Assembly: GCA_949293325.1 (NCBI GenBank)
Contig: CASFCZ010000061.1
Coordinates: forward strand, 1-59,881
Length of the DNA stretch: 59,881 bases
From: an uncultured Eubacteriales bacterium
Lineage (GTDB): Bacteria > Bacillota > Clostridia > Lachnospirales > CAG-274
Direction of reading: 5' to 3'
Positions within the stretch are counted from its first letter, which is position 1. Each line of letters starts with the position of its first letter. Shown in pieces: positions 1 through 9,385 of this stretch. A program made the translations under genes and the position numbers. The notes below the pieces were generated by a model. That model saw only the letters and a program-made list of their open reading frames with translations. It did no database searches and was not told where the DNA came from.

Positions 1-41
1 GAACCCCATTCAAGCGCGCTACCAAGCTACGCCACGCCCCG
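1..41 (-). tRNA. tRNA-Pro (anticodon GGG), partial at window edge
   Basis: Reading the minus strand from 41 down, the 7-nt acceptor strand CGGGGCG is followed by TG, a D arm (GCGT, loop with TTGGTA, GCGC), and the anticodon stem CTTGA with loop ATGGGGT, which places GGG at positions 34-36. The C1 start is typical of tRNA-Pro. The variable region, T arm and 3' acceptor strand lie outside the window, so folding of the 3' half cannot be checked. Its own promoter is visible just upstream. Confidence 0.85.
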
Positions 42-52
42 GTACTTGATAT

Positions 53-82
53 ATAATACTACAAAACATCAGTCTATGTCAA
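53..82 (-). promoter_or_regulatory. Sigma-A type promoter of tRNA-Pro
   Basis: On the minus strand a perfect -35 TTGACA (77-82) and -10 TATTAT (53-58) are separated by 18 nt. They end about 12 nt before the first tRNA base, the right distance for initiation just upstream of a tRNA. Confidence 0.7.
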
Positions 83-133
83 GTAAAAAATATTAAGTTA
101 CTTATTTTAAGGAGGCTATATCAGAAATAAATA

Positions 134-160
134 TCCCTCGAATCATATAGATCCGAGGGA
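134..160 (-). terminator. Probable intrinsic terminator after rny
   Basis: A perfect 7-bp stem, TCCCTCG (134-140) with CGAGGGA (154-160), encloses a 13-nt loop about 35 nt beyond the rny stop codon. The minus-strand run after the stem is only moderately T-rich (ATATTTATTT), so efficiency is uncertain. Confidence 0.6.
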
Positions 161-194
161 ATTGATATCTGGTTAATCCTATGCCAGATGACTA

Positions 195-1757
195 TTACTT
201 AGCGTAGTCAACTGCACGGGTTTCCCTAATGAGGTTTACCTTTATATTACCCGGATATTCCAGCTCGGACTCAATCTTTTTAGCTATGTCACGAGCAAGC
301 AATACCATCTGATCATCATTGACCTTTTCAGGTACTATCATAATTCGCAATTCACGACCTGCCTGAATTGCAAATGACTTTTCAACACCATCAAATGAGT
401 TTGAAATCGCTTCAAGAGACTCAAGTCTCTTAATATAAGATTCCAGAGTCTCTCTCCTTGCACCGGGCCTTGCTGCCGAAATAGCATCCGCCGCCTGTAC
501 AAGTACCGCTATTATACTCTGTGGTTCAACATCACCATGATGTGCTTCCACAGCATTAATAATGATCGGAGATTCATGATATTTTTTACAAAGTGCTACA
601 CCAAGTTCAATATGTGAGCCCTCAATATCATGATTAACTGACTTACCTATATCGTGCAACAAACCTGCACGTTTGGCAAGTGTAACATCAACGCCAAGCT
701 CTGCTGCCATAAGACCACAAAGCTGTGATACCTCAATGGAATGTCTTAAAACATTCTGTCCATAACTGGTCCTGAACTTCATCTTACCAAGGAGACGAAT
801 AAGCTCAGGGTGAAGTCCGTGTACTCCGGTTTCAAAAGTGGCAGCCTCTCCTTCCTCTCTGATAGAAGTTTCGACTTCCTTCTTTGCCTTTTCAACCATT
901 TCCTCAATACGTGCTGGATGAACTCTACCGTCAATAATAAGTTTTTCAAGGGCAAGCCTTGCTACCTCACGCTTCATAGCGTCAAAACAGGATAATATTA
1001 CTGCCTCCGGTGTATCATCTATAATAAGTTCAACACCTGTAAGAGACTCAAGGGTACGGATATTACGTCCCTCACGACCAATAATACGCCCTTTCATTTC
1101 ATCACTTGGAAGGGAAACAACCGATACAGTGGTTTCGGCAACCTGGTCAGCTGCACAGCGCTGTATAGCACCTGCTATAATTTCCTTTGCCTTCTTATCT
1201 GCCTCCTGCTTAGCGCGAGCCTCCATTTCCTTGATCATAACTGCAGTTTCATGTTGAACCTCATTTTTAACGGTATCCAGCAGGAACTGCTTTGCCTGCT
1301 CTGCTGTCAGGCCTGATATCCTTTCAAGCTCCTCATGGCGTTTCTGATACAGTGCATCAGCCTCCGCCTTTCTTACTTCCACGCTTTCAAGTTTATGCTG
1401 GATTTGCTGCTCCCTGTTATCAAGGGCTTCGCTTTTCTTATCCTGGGCATCTTCTCTTTGCTGTAAACGTTTTTCCAGCCGCTGTAATTCGCTTTTGCGT
1501 TCCTTATACTCTTTATCAGCTTCCTTTTTTGCTTTAAGGCTTTCTTCCTGGGCCTCAAAGATTATCTTGTTTTTACTGGCTTCAGCCTCACGCATAGCTT
1601 CAAGCTTAATATTATCTGCCTCTCTTTCGGCAGAACCTATTGCAGCCTCAGCTATTCTCTTACGGAGAGTCTGTCCAATAAAAATACCGATAGCTAATCC
1701 AAGAATAAGGGTGACAAAGACGATAACGACCCAAACTATAGTGTCCAGTCTAAACAC
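195..1757 (-). CDS. rny: Ribonuclease Y (membrane-anchored endoribonuclease)
   Basis: RNase Y starts bulk mRNA decay in Firmicutes by endonucleolytic cleavage at the inner face of the membrane. The 520-residue product has the full family layout: an N-terminal membrane helix (about 7-28), a long charged coiled coil (about 35-200), a KH RNA-binding domain (about 215-275, with [12 protein letters not shown] at 223-234) and an HD hydrolase domain (about 336-430) with H339 and the metal-binding HD pair H368-D369. Length is as usual for the family. The start is unusual: the GTG at 1757 sits directly against the GGAG ribosome binding site, whereas a CTG three codons later (1748) has ideal 8-nt spacing. 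The gene stands alone with its own promoter and terminator. Confidence 0.96.
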   Translation of the reverse strand: MFRLDTIVWVVIVFVTLILGLAIGIFIGQTLRKRIAEAAIGSAEREADNIKLEAMREAEASKNKIIFEAQEESLKAKKEADKEYKERKSELQRLEKRLQQREDAQDKKSEALDNREQQIQHKLESVEVRKAEADALYQKRHEELERISGLTAEQAKQFLLDTVKNEVQHETAVMIKEMEARAKQEADKKAKEIIAGAIQRCAADQVAETTVSVVSLPSDEMKGRIIGREGRNIRTLESLTGVELIIDDTPEAVILSCFDAMKREVARLALEKLIIDGRVHPARIEEMVEKAKKEVETSIREEGEAATFETGVHGLHPELIRLLGKMKFRTSYGQNVLRHSIEVSQLCGLMAAELGVDVTLAKRAGLLHDIGKSVNHDIEGSHIELGVALCKKYHESPIIINAVEAHHGDVEPQSIIAVLVQAADAISAARPGARRETLESYIKRLESLEAISNSFDGVEKSFAIQAGRELRIMIVPEKVNDDQMVLLARDIAKKIESELEYPGNIKVNLIRETRAVDYAK

Positions 1758-1889
1758 CTCCTATTCAATTTTCAATGTACAATTACTTTACAAATATACT
1801 CAAGCAGCAGCAACAATGGGCATTTGCAAACTGCACAATATGTAAAGCTATGCAGATGTACTTAAATACATCTATAAAAGCACGATTAT

Positions 1890-1918
1890 ATTTTATAGCT
1901 TTTTTACAAAAAAGTCAA
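1890..1918 (-). promoter_or_regulatory. Sigma-A type promoter of rny
   Basis: Minus-strand -35 TTGACT (1913-1918) and -10 TAAAAT (1890-1895) with an exact 17-nt spacer. The transcript would have a leader of roughly 120 nt before the rny start, in which no clear structure was seen. Confidence 0.7.
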
Positions 1919-1971
1919 CATTTTATAAAATATTTTTGAATTTTCTTGAAGGTGAATAACTGATAATTGAC

Positions 1972-2679
1972 TTAATAATCACTTTCGTAATAATTCTCTG
2001 TGTAGTCATCATATTCATGCTCATATATTGGATAGATTACCTCATAATCTCCATGTTCATTATATGTATAATATTCATCTGTATCGGAATTATAGTATAT
2101 TTCATCACCATATTTTTTTATCTGGGGAGGAATTTCTCCAAGACTTGAATAGTCATCTCCCATTACCTCAAACTTTGGGTAATCTAATGGATTTACCTTG
2201 AGAGTTAGTGTAATCTCCGGTTTTACATAGGTATAAAGTTTCCTTTCTTTAATATCATACATAAAGGTCTTGAACATCTCCATATCACCGTAATCATCTG
2301 TTGTATATACCGTTAAAAAGTTATACTTATGGGGCGAAACATGACCCGTTGCAACAGAATATATGTAGGCAGAGTCGGAAAATACCACCTGTGGATTGTA
2401 ACTTAAAGGTGCGCTGTATTCCAGCAAACCTCTGCCCTTCTCAACTGTATTATCCTCCTCTATTGATATGGAATAACCTGGATAAAATATCTTCATTTCA
2501 TTTTCAGGCAGACTGATAGTTTCCTCTCTGGATATAAAACTATCACTATCTATTACCTTTTCTCCTGCGTAGGTCATTCCCTGGAACTCAAAAAAACTTA
2601 CGCCACATCCTATCCCCATCATAAATATACCTGTAAACAACATTACAACCAAAGCCTTGACACCAAACAACTTTTTCAT
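1972..2679 (-). CDS. Membrane-anchored protein with acidic Tyr-rich tail, unknown function
   Basis: A 235-residue protein that I do not recognise. It starts with a short positive segment and one hydrophobic helix (about residues 6-26), so it is exported or membrane-anchored; the Cys in GIGCG is not a good lipobox. The body looks like a beta-rich extracytoplasmic domain and the last 30 residues are very rich in Tyr, Asp and Glu. The ATG at 2679 is chosen because GGAGGG lies 6 nt upstream and because it overlaps the stop of the preceding DUF1700 gene as ATGA, implying translational coupling. An upstream in-frame extension inside the DUF1700 gene is a reading-frame shadow. As last gene of the PadR-DUF1700 operon it may be the output or sensor of that system; this is inference. 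Confidence 0.75.
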   Translation of the reverse strand: MKKLFGVKALVVMLFTGIFMMGIGCGVSFFEFQGMTYAGEKVIDSDSFISREETISLPENEMKIFYPGYSISIEEDNTVEKGRGLLEYSAPLSYNPQVVFSDSAYIYSVATGHVSPHKYNFLTVYTTDDYGDMEMFKTFMYDIKERKLYTYVKPEITLTLKVNPLDYPKFEVMGDDYSSLGEIPPQIKKYGDEIYYNSDTDEYYTYNEHGDYEVIYPIYEHEYDDYTENYYESDY

Positions 2680-3977
2680 ACATTTCCCTCCACTCTTTTG
2701 CTCATAAATACAAGCCTTATTACAAGTGCCATAAAGGCAAAACAGCTTATACATCCTCCCATACCGATAATAAAGGCACCTATTGCGGGATAACCTAATA
2801 AGGCAAAAATCAATGCTGCTCCTGTAAATACAATGACAGGTACCAGCATACAGAATAGCATTACAAGTCCACAAACAACACAAAGTTTAAAAAGTATACA
2901 TACAGCTCTCCAACACAAATGTATAAATGCTCCTGCCGCATTAAATATGGAACTTGCCATAGTCTCTCCGAAGCCCATATCCACTGAATTTTTCTTTTTC
3001 GAAGTAACAGACGACTTATTCTCAATATTATCGGATCCACTCACCATATCCGATGATGAAAATTTTTCCTCCACTGAATTTGACCTGATATTTTCCATAG
3101 GACCACTCTCCTTTTCCTTCCTTGGATTATTTAAGGTCATTCTATATACAAGTCTTGCCCCATAGCAGTAAAGTACATATATTCCTATGGGAAAGGCTAT
3201 TATATAGTAAAGTGTATAAAGCAGACTGGAATCAATGAAAAACCTTGTTATATAGGCTATAATGGCAGGAATGAACTGACCAATGAGTCCCAACATAAAC
3301 AATACCACTGACATAATAAACAATTTAAAAAGCATTACTATAAGTGCTGTAGGACGTTGTGTAATAATAAAATCTGCAAAGGCATCTACTCCGCCCTTTA
3401 TCCCTATAAGAATGCCTGTACCATGCAGAGCACCCTTTTGTTTTACTTCTGCAACCAGTTTGCCTATGTAAACTACAATGATATATCCTCCAAAGGCAAC
3501 AGCAACGGTAATATAAATAATTAAAAGCAACCAACCTATTGTTTCGGACAAATAGTGCATAATTACTTCATCTGTGAATTCCGCAACGAGGCAAAACATA
3601 AACACCTCAAGAAGTATTACCACTGCCGATATAACACCTATACGCACAAGCATTGAAAATAAAACCCTTGGACTTTGTGCCAGTAAAAACTCTATTGCGT
3701 CCTCTACACTTGTCTTTAGCTTCTTAATCTTTGCCATTATGTTCCTGTTGTGCTCCATATCGTCCTCATATTCGGGATCAATATTATAAGCCTCCAGTAT
3801 TTCATCAGCAAAGGTCTTAGGATCACCAAACTCTCTTATGACATCCTGTTCACTCATACCCGATGCCACCTTAATATCTATATGCTGAGAATATTCGGTT
3901 ATAATATCCTCCCTCTCCCTTTTGTTAAGCACTGAAAGACGTTTTTCAAGATATTCTAAAAATTCCTGTTTATTCAT
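2676..3977 (-). CDS. DUF1700 (HAAS-type) multi-spanning membrane protein
   Basis: A 433-residue protein. The first ~75 residues (MNKQEFLEYLEKRL..., EFGDPKTFADEIL) form the cytosolic helical domain of the DUF1700/HAAS family, which is characteristically encoded beside PadR regulators. Then come several hydrophobic helix pairs (two in the first half, two in the second, two near the C-terminus), separated by a Ser/Lys-rich polar linker, so it is an integral membrane protein. The ATG at 3977 is preferred to the GTG at 3986 because the GGAG site is 10 nt from the ATG but only 2 nt from the GTG. It overlaps padR by 8 nt and the downstream gene by 4 nt, a tightly coupled three-gene operon. The biochemical role of the family is not firmly established. 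Confidence 0.85.
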   Translation of the reverse strand: MNKQEFLEYLEKRLSVLNKREREDIITEYSQHIDIKVASGMSEQDVIREFGDPKTFADEILEAYNIDPEYEDDMEHNRNIMAKIKKLKTSVEDAIEFLLAQSPRVLFSMLVRIGVISAVVILLEVFMFCLVAEFTDEVIMHYLSETIGWLLLIIYITVAVAFGGYIIVVYIGKLVAEVKQKGALHGTGILIGIKGGVDAFADFIITQRPTALIVMLFKLFIMSVVLFMLGLIGQFIPAIIAYITRFFIDSSLLYTLYYIIAFPIGIYVLYCYGARLVYRMTLNNPRKEKESGPMENIRSNSVEEKFSSSDMVSGSDNIENKSSVTSKKKNSVDMGFGETMASSIFNAAGAFIHLCWRAVCILFKLCVVCGLVMLFCMLVPVIVFTGAALIFALLGYPAIGAFIIGMGGCISCFAFMALVIRLVFMSKRVEGNV

Positions 3978-4293
3978 CCCTATCACTCTCCTTAATAAAA
4001 TCTTCTACCTTTGCTGAAAACTCCTCCCATTCCTCCCTTAGCTTATCCTTATACTGCATACCTAAGGATGTAAGATGATAATATTTTCTAGGTGGTCCCT
4101 CCGTAGACTCCTTAAGATATGTTTCAAAATAATGTTCATTGGTGAGCCTCTTAAGAAGGGGATAAATTGTACCCTCGTTGACATCTATCACCTTGGAAAC
4201 TTCGGAAACAAGCTCATATCCATACATATCCTTTTTAGTTACGGACATAAGTACTATAAGCTCAAGAACTCCCTTTTTAAATTGAACATTCAA
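3970..4293 (-). CDS. PadR-family transcriptional regulator
   Basis: A 107-residue winged-helix protein of the small PadR subfamily: GVLELIVLMSVTKKDMYGYEL covers the first helices and recognition region, VNEGTIYPLLKRLTNEHY is the signature winged-helix segment, and PPRKYYHLTSLG is the wing. A C-terminal helix would give the dimer interface. Translation starts at TTG (4293), supported by a strong GGAGGTGA seven bases upstream. It is the first gene of an operon with a DUF1700 membrane protein and an exported protein. Autoregulation is likely, since imperfect palindromes lie in its promoter. In related systems the PadR protein represses its operon and responds to envelope stress or small molecules; the ligand here is unknown. 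Confidence 0.9.
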   Translation of the reverse strand: MNVQFKKGVLELIVLMSVTKKDMYGYELVSEVSKVIDVNEGTIYPLLKRLTNEHYFETYLKESTEGPPRKYYHLTSLGMQYKDKLREEWEEFSAKVEDFIKESDRDE

Positions 4294-4323
4294 TAAAAGC
4301 TCACCTCCCCTTAATCAATAAAG

Positions 4324-4380
4324 GTGTATTAATTATTTTACAATATTATGTTACACCAACTACTATGTATTGTCAAGTAC
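4324..4380 (-). promoter_or_regulatory. padR operon promoter with candidate operator palindromes
   Basis: On the minus strand -35 TTGACA (4371-4376) and a weaker -10 TAACAT (4348-4353) are 17 nt apart. Two inverted-repeat arms are visible: TACT/AGTA around the -35, and a wider GGTGTAA/TTAATACACC type repeat spanning the -10 (GGTGTA and TACACC arms). These are plausible PadR autorepression sites; the exact operator cannot be fixed by eye. Confidence 0.55.
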
Positions 4381-4410
4381 TAAGTTATAAAAAATAGCAG
4401 ATATAAAAAA

Positions 4411-4436
4411 GGGTACAGGATATTGCACCTGTACCC
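4411..4436 (-). terminator. Intrinsic terminator of the tig-clpP-clpX run
   Basis: A perfect 9-bp stem, GGGTACAGG (4411-4419) with CCTGTACCC (4428-4436), loop 8 nt, is followed on the minus strand by a TTTTTT run. It lies 16 nt after the clpX stop codon. Confidence 0.9.
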
Positions 4437-4452
4437 TTGTACTTCAAACACA

Positions 4453-5754
4453 TTAACCTGCATCAGGAGTACTATCTGCTTTCTTCTTTACAGTTTTCTT
4501 TGTAACGGTCTTTGGTTTCTCGCTTCTGATATACTCAGGCTTGGCACCGTTTAAAACAACATCCTTATTTATTATGCACTTTACAACATCAGGCTCTGAT
4601 GGTATATCATACATAATATTAGTCATAAAGCTTTCAACTATAGACCTGAGTCCTCTTGCTCCTGTGTGCTGGTCAACTGCTCTATGGGCTATTGCCCTTA
4701 ATGCTTCATCATCAAATTCGAGTTCCACATTATCCATAGCAAAGAGGTATTTATACTGTTTTATCAATGCATTTTTAGGCTTGGTAAGTATATCCACAAA
4801 AGCATCTTCGTCAAGATCGTTAAGTGTAACAACAACAGGCATACGGCCAATTATCTCAGGAATAAGACCAAACTTGTGAAGATCCTCAGGCTGCACTTTG
4901 GAGAGCATCTCACCGGAACGTATACCCTTGTTAGAAACCACTTCAGCACCAAAGCCTATCATCTTATTGGAAATACGTCTTTCAATGACATTTTCAAGTC
5001 CGGCAAAGGCACCACCTAATATAAAAAGTATATTAGTAGTATCTATCTGTATAAACTCCTGATGGGGATGTTTTCTGCCTCCCTGGGGAGGTACATTTGC
5101 CACAGTACCCTCAAGTATCTTAAGGAGAGCCTGCTGTACACCCTCACCACTTACATCACGTGTAATGGAAGGATTATCTGACTTACGTGAAATCTTATCT
5201 ATCTCATCAATGTAGATAATACCCTTCTGTGCCCTTTCAATATCAAAATCAGCTGCCTGAATAAGCTTAAGCAGAATATTTTCCACATCCTCACCAACAT
5301 ATCCTGCCTCAGTAAGACTTGTGGCATCAGCAATGGCAAAGGGTACATTAATAAGCTTTGCAAGGGTCTGAGCAAGCATAGTTTTACCTGAGCCTGTAGG
5401 TCCTATCATAAGGATGTTGCTTTTTTGAAGCTCAACCTCAGGGGTCTGACCCTTACGTAGGGTAGCAATACGCTTGTAGTGATTATAAACAGCCACTGCA
5501 AGGGCACGCTTTGCCCTGTCCTGACCTATTACATATTCGTCAAGCTCTGCCTTTATTTCAGCAGGTTTAGGCACATCAGCTGAAATATCAACACTTGCCC
5601 TGTCCTCATATTCCTCCTCAACAAGCTCATAGCAAAGATCTACGCACTCGTTGCAGATATATGCACCGGGGCCTGCAATAAGCTTACGTACCTCATCCTG
5701 AGTTTTACCACAAAATGAGCACCTAAGCCTCTTATCATCATTTTTTCCCGCCAT
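4453..5754 (-). CDS. clpX: ATP-dependent Clp protease ATP-binding subunit ClpX
   Basis: ClpX is the hexameric AAA+ unfoldase that recognises tagged substrates and feeds them to ClpP. The 433-residue product has the N-terminal treble-clef zinc domain (CSFCGK near residue 12 and CNECVDLC near 34), Walker A GPTGSGKT, Walker [11 protein letters not shown], the RKHPHQEF pore-loop region and the C-terminal small AAA domain ending at the usual place; a Lys/Thr-rich tail ([11 protein letters not shown]) is longer than in model ClpX. ATG start with AAGGAGAG upstream. It follows clpP by 13 nt, so the protease and its unfoldase are made together, and it is closed by a strong terminator. Confidence 0.98.
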   Translation of the reverse strand: MAGKNDDKRLRCSFCGKTQDEVRKLIAGPGAYICNECVDLCYELVEEEYEDRASVDISADVPKPAEIKAELDEYVIGQDRAKRALAVAVYNHYKRIATLRKGQTPEVELQKSNILMIGPTGSGKTMLAQTLAKLINVPFAIADATSLTEAGYVGEDVENILLKLIQAADFDIERAQKGIIYIDEIDKISRKSDNPSITRDVSGEGVQQALLKILEGTVANVPPQGGRKHPHQEFIQIDTTNILFILGGAFAGLENVIERRISNKMIGFGAEVVSNKGIRSGEMLSKVQPEDLHKFGLIPEIIGRMPVVVTLNDLDEDAFVDILTKPKNALIKQYKYLFAMDNVELEFDDEALRAIAHRAVDQHTGARGLRSIVESFMTNIMYDIPSEPDVVKCIINKDVVLNGAKPEYIRSEKPKTVTKKTVKKKADSTPDAG

Positions 5755-5767
5755 CTGTTTCTCTCCT

Positions 5768-6352
5768 TTATTTTGGCTTTACTATTACCTCATCAATAAG
5801 ACCGTAAGCCTTGGCATCCTCAGCGGACATAAAATTATCCCTTTCAGTATCCCTGGCTATTTCCTCAATGGACTTGCCTGTGTTCTCAGCAAGCATTTTA
5901 TTCATTTTTTCCCTTGTCTTAATAATCCAGTCAGCGTGTATCTTAATATCACTTGCCTGACCCTTTGCACCACCTAAAGGCTGATGAATCATAATTTCGG
6001 AGTTAGGAAGTGCATATCTCTTACCCTTTGCGCCACCTGCAAGAAGGAAAGCACCCATACTTGCAGCCATACCTATGCAGATTGTAGATACATCAGGCTT
6101 AATATACTGCATAGTATCATAAATAGCCATACCTGCCGTAACAGAACCACAAGGACTGTTAATATAAAGATTAATATCCTTATCAGGATCTTCTGCTGCA
6201 AGGAAAAGCAACTGTGCCACAACAAGGCTTGCAGTAACGTCGTTTACTTCCTCACCAAGGAAAATAATCCTATCTTTTAAAAGTCTTGAATAAATATCAT
6301 ATGAGCGTTCGCCTCTGTTAGTCTGCTCAATTACCATTGGTACTAAACTCAT
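5768..6352 (-). CDS. clpP: ATP-dependent Clp protease proteolytic subunit ClpP
   Basis: ClpP forms the double-heptamer serine peptidase chamber used with ClpX/ClpC. All hallmark segments are present in 194 residues: the Ser active site in [11 protein letters not shown], the catalytic His in MIHQPLGG, and an Asp in the C-terminal [11 protein letters not shown] region. The N-terminus ([10 protein letters not shown]) is the usual short propeptide/gate region. ATG with AGGAGG seven bases upstream. It sits between tig and clpX, the normal Firmicutes arrangement. The 144-nt gap upstream suggests an additional promoter, but none was convincing by eye. Confidence 0.98.
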   Translation of the reverse strand: MSLVPMVIEQTNRGERSYDIYSRLLKDRIIFLGEEVNDVTASLVVAQLLFLAAEDPDKDINLYINSPCGSVTAGMAIYDTMQYIKPDVSTICIGMAASMGAFLLAGGAKGKRYALPNSEIMIHQPLGGAKGQASDIKIHADWIIKTREKMNKMLAENTGKSIEEIARDTERDNFMSAEDAKAYGLIDEVIVKPK

Positions 6353-6496
6353 AAAAAACCTCCTAATTTATACTGAAATACATATTAAACGACAAAACAA
6401 TGTCACATAAAGCATATATACTTGTATATATGTTAAATAAGAGGAAGCCATGAAAAACAACAAGCTCCCTCCTATTTTAGTCAAATCCTAGTCAAA

Positions 6497-7810
6497 TTAC
6501 TCCTCAGTTTCAGCAGCCTCAGGCTGTGGTTCAGCCTCAACTGCATTATCACAAACAAAGTTGATAGCTTTCTGAACCTGAAGATCCTTAACAATATTCT
6601 TCCTATCATCATCACTTATTGCAGACTCAAGCTTTTCAACGTCCATGTTGTATGTCTTGGCAATACGCTCAATTTCAGCCTTGATATCCTCATCAGTTAT
6701 TTCAAAGTTTTCCTTAGCAGCAATTGCCTCAAGTACAAGTCTTCCCTTAACCTGCTTTTCACTCATAGGTCTGTATGCCTCACGCATAGCCTCCATGGTC
6801 TGACCCATGTACTCAAGGTAAAGCTCCATTGAAAGTCCCTGTCTTGTAATGTTGTACTCAAACTCGTGTATCTTATTGTCTATGTCAAGTTCGATCATAG
6901 GAGCAGGTACATCCATCTCCGCCATATCAATAAGCTTGGTAAGAAGTTCTTCCTGCTTTGAATTTTTAGCATTTTCCAGCTTAGCTGCAAGTAACTTACC
7001 TGCAATTTCATTCTTATAATCAGCAACATTCTCACAGTCGCTTGTATCTGCAACATATTCATCAGTAAGCTCAGGAAGCTCTTTAAACTTTATATCCTTA
7101 ATCTCTACCTCAAACTTTGCAGCCTTGCCTGCAAGATCCTTCTGACCATACTCCTCTGGGAAGGTAACGTTTACTTCAACGTCATCACCTACGTTCTTAC
7201 CGATAAGCTGATCTTCAAAGGTATCAATGAAAGAATGTGAGCCTATCTCAAGATCATAGTCCTGTGCCTCTCCGCCAGGGAATGCTTCTCCATCAATATA
7301 ACCCTTAAAGTCAATGGAAGCTATATCTCCATTCTGGATTGGTCTGTCTGTAACTGTTACAATCCTCGCATTCTTCTCAAGATCTCTCTTAACTTCAGCT
7401 TCTATTTCTTCATCAGTTACCTCTGTATCGATCTTGGTATAGGTAAGTCCCTTATATCCCTCAATCTTAACCTCTGGCTTAATATATACCTCAGCAGTGA
7501 AAGCAACACCATTGTCATCTATAGACTCAATGTCAATTTCTGGCTTGGAAACAACGTCAAGATCATTTTCCTTAACTGCATTCTCATAAGCATCAGGAAG
7601 TACGAAGTTAATAGCATCATCATAGAAAACGCCCTTACCGTACTGTGCCTCTATGAGCTTACGTGGAGCCTTGCCCTTTCTGAAGCCGGGAATAGTAATG
7701 GAATGCTTATTCTTGTTATATGAATAATTAAGACCCTCTTCAAATCTATCAGCATCAACATTAAAGCTAATTTTAACCTTATTTGCATCGATTTTTTCTA
7801 CTGTGCTCAT
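6497..7810 (-). CDS. tig: Trigger factor (ribosome-bound chaperone, peptidyl-prolyl isomerase)
   Basis: Trigger factor binds ribosomal protein L23 at the exit tunnel and shields nascent chains. The 437-residue protein has the N-terminal ribosome-binding signature (GFRKGKAPRKLIEAQYG, residues about 42-58), an FKBP-type PPIase domain (about 150-245; GDIASIDFKGYIDG, VTFPEEYG) and the helical C-terminal chaperone arms. The C-terminus is an acidic/Ala-rich tail typical of clostridial homologues. ATG start with AAGGAGG. It leads the chaperone-protease cluster tig-clpP-clpX. Confidence 0.97.
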   Translation of the reverse strand: MSTVEKIDANKVKISFNVDADRFEEGLNYSYNKNKHSITIPGFRKGKAPRKLIEAQYGKGVFYDDAINFVLPDAYENAVKENDLDVVSKPEIDIESIDDNGVAFTAEVYIKPEVKIEGYKGLTYTKIDTEVTDEEIEAEVKRDLEKNARIVTVTDRPIQNGDIASIDFKGYIDGEAFPGGEAQDYDLEIGSHSFIDTFEDQLIGKNVGDDVEVNVTFPEEYGQKDLAGKAAKFEVEIKDIKFKELPELTDEYVADTSDCENVADYKNEIAGKLLAAKLENAKNSKQEELLTKLIDMAEMDVPAPMIELDIDNKIHEFEYNITRQGLSMELYLEYMGQTMEAMREAYRPMSEKQVKGRLVLEAIAAKENFEITDEDIKAEIERIAKTYNMDVEKLESAISDDDRKNIVKDLQVQKAINFVCDNAVEAEPQPEAAETEE

Positions 7811-7983
7811 TGCAAAAAATCCTCCTTGATATTCAGTTCATAATGCACTGCATATCAGTATACCATATATTTTCAAAAAAATCCAGTCTTTTTTTATAGC
7901 AACGCTGACAAAATACAAAGATTATTTTAGCCTATAATTGTAAAATTTATTCATAAATATATGGATACTTTGTAAATATAAAA

Positions 7984-8001
7984 AGCCGCATGGTTACGGC
8001 T
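7984..8001 (-). terminator. Intrinsic terminator of the pectin operon
   Basis: A 5-bp GC-rich stem AGCCG/CGGCT with an 8-nt loop, followed on the minus strand by TTTTTATAT, 12 nt after the GH28 stop codon. Short but well placed. Confidence 0.65.
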
Positions 8002-8012
8002 CTTTATATATT

Positions 8013-9359
8013 TTATTTAACAACACAGTTTTTTACATTATTCTGCCTGATGCACTCATCACCTGTACGGTTGTTCTTATTAATACAGTTATTAAAAATA
8101 ATATCTTCACTGTTTTCCACATCAAAGGCAGGACCGTCTGCACCTACTACGGTAACATTGCTGAAGCTGATGCCCTTTGTATTGCTGAGGAAAAATCCCT
8201 TCTGAGCCATATCCTCAATACCAGCAAGCATTGCAGGCTTACCAGGAATAGCATCATCAGCCATTGAAATATATACATTCTCAAATGTACAGTCCTCAAC
8301 AAACTGCTCTGCCAGTCCGTAGAAGTAACCTGCTGCAGCATTAACCTCTTTACAGGTCATGTTGGCAAAATGAAGTCTTCTGAAGGCAGGTGTTTCCTCA
8401 GTAACAGGGTATGGATTTTTGTCCCATACGTACTTGTCATCGCCCCTTGGTCCACAGAAATAGTAAAGGTTGGCAATAAATGGGCAAAGAACATTTTCCA
8501 TAATAACATTATCAACCCTGATATCCTCTACTACACCGCCTCTGCCTCGTCTGGACTTAAGTCGGATACCTCTGTCTGTACCTTCAAATACACAGTTAGA
8601 AATGGTAACATTAACTATTCCGCCACTCATTTCAGAACCCAGCACAACACCGCCGTGACCATGCACCATAGTACAGTTGGTTATAGTTATATTCTTGCAT
8701 GGTACTCTTATTTCCGTATCCTCTGTACCTGCCTTAATCGCTATACAATCATCACCTACATCAATATGACAGTTGCTGATATGTACATTTGTACAGGATT
8801 CAGGATCAATACCGTCGGTATTAGGAGAATCACTTGGATTATTGATTGTTACATTATCCACTGTAACGTTGTCACAAAGGATTGTATTAATAGTCCAGCT
8901 TGGAGAGTTTTTAAGGGTTACGCCACTTATAAGTACATTTTTGCATTCATAAGGTGCAATAAGCTTAGGACGGGGATAAGCATTCTCCTTAGCCCTGAAT
9001 ATTTTCCACCAGAACTCACCCTGTCCGTCAAGGGTACCCTTACCTGTAATGGAGATATTTTCTGCGTTGTCTGCGTTTATGCAGGAAGCATAACACTCAC
9101 GCTTTACACCCTCCCATCTGGAAGTAACAACAGGATACTCACTTATGTCATTTGAGAAAAGAAGGGTTGCTCCTGCTTCAAGGTTAAGCTCCATATTGCT
9201 TTTAAGAAAAACAGGACCTGTAAGATATGTACCGGCAGGCACAAATACAGTACCTCCCCCATTGTTTGAACAAGCCTCAACTGCCTTGCCTATAGCCTCC
9301 GTACAGGAAGTTTTGCCGTCAGCCACAGCGCCAAAATCAAGAATATTCATTATAGCCAT
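8013..9359 (-). CDS. GH28 polygalacturonase-type glycoside hydrolase, probably cytoplasmic
   Basis: GH28 enzymes hydrolyse alpha-1,4 bonds of polygalacturonate or related rhamnogalacturonan chains with inversion. The 448-residue right-handed beta-helix carries every GH28 signature: NTDGID (180-185) with D182, the Asp pair D203-D204 in GDDCIAIK, H235 in GHGG, and R266-x-K268 in the substrate-binding strand. No signal peptide is present: the N-terminus MAIMNILDFGAVADGKT runs straight into the pectate-lyase-like fold, so the enzyme should act inside the cell on imported oligomers, as an exo-type hydrolase. ATG 9359 has GGAGG 7 nt upstream. It is the last gene of a minus-strand operon with an esterase, a pectinesterase and a PcRGLX-like protein. 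Exact substrate (homogalacturonan or rhamnogalacturonan) is not decidable here. Confidence 0.93.
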   Translation of the reverse strand: MAIMNILDFGAVADGKTSCTEAIGKAVEACSNNGGGTVFVPAGTYLTGPVFLKSNMELNLEAGATLLFSNDISEYPVVTSRWEGVKRECYASCINADNAENISITGKGTLDGQGEFWWKIFRAKENAYPRPKLIAPYECKNVLISGVTLKNSPSWTINTILCDNVTVDNVTINNPSDSPNTDGIDPESCTNVHISNCHIDVGDDCIAIKAGTEDTEIRVPCKNITITNCTMVHGHGGVVLGSEMSGGIVNVTISNCVFEGTDRGIRLKSRRGRGGVVEDIRVDNVIMENVLCPFIANLYYFCGPRGDDKYVWDKNPYPVTEETPAFRRLHFANMTCKEVNAAAGYFYGLAEQFVEDCTFENVYISMADDAIPGKPAMLAGIEDMAQKGFFLSNTKGISFSNVTVVGADGPAFDVENSEDIIFNNCINKNNRTGDECIRQNNVKNCVVK

Positions 9360-9385
9360 ATTTATTTCCTCCGTATTATATATAT

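Noticed and set aside
2680-2883. Upstream extension of the exported protein in the PadR operon
   Set aside because: It lies inside the DUF1700 gene, lacks a ribosome binding site, and the ATG at 2679 has both GGAGGG and an ATGA overlap.
6353-6496. Separate clpP promoter and tig terminator
   Set aside because: A TTGTCG-17-TATAAA pair exists but its -10 touches the ribosome binding site, and the GAGGAAGC/GCTCCCTC hairpin is mismatched; not reliable.
8370-9155. 261-codon open frame opposite the GH28 gene
   Set aside because: It is antisense to a clearly conserved enzyme, has no ribosome binding site and no domain-like composition.
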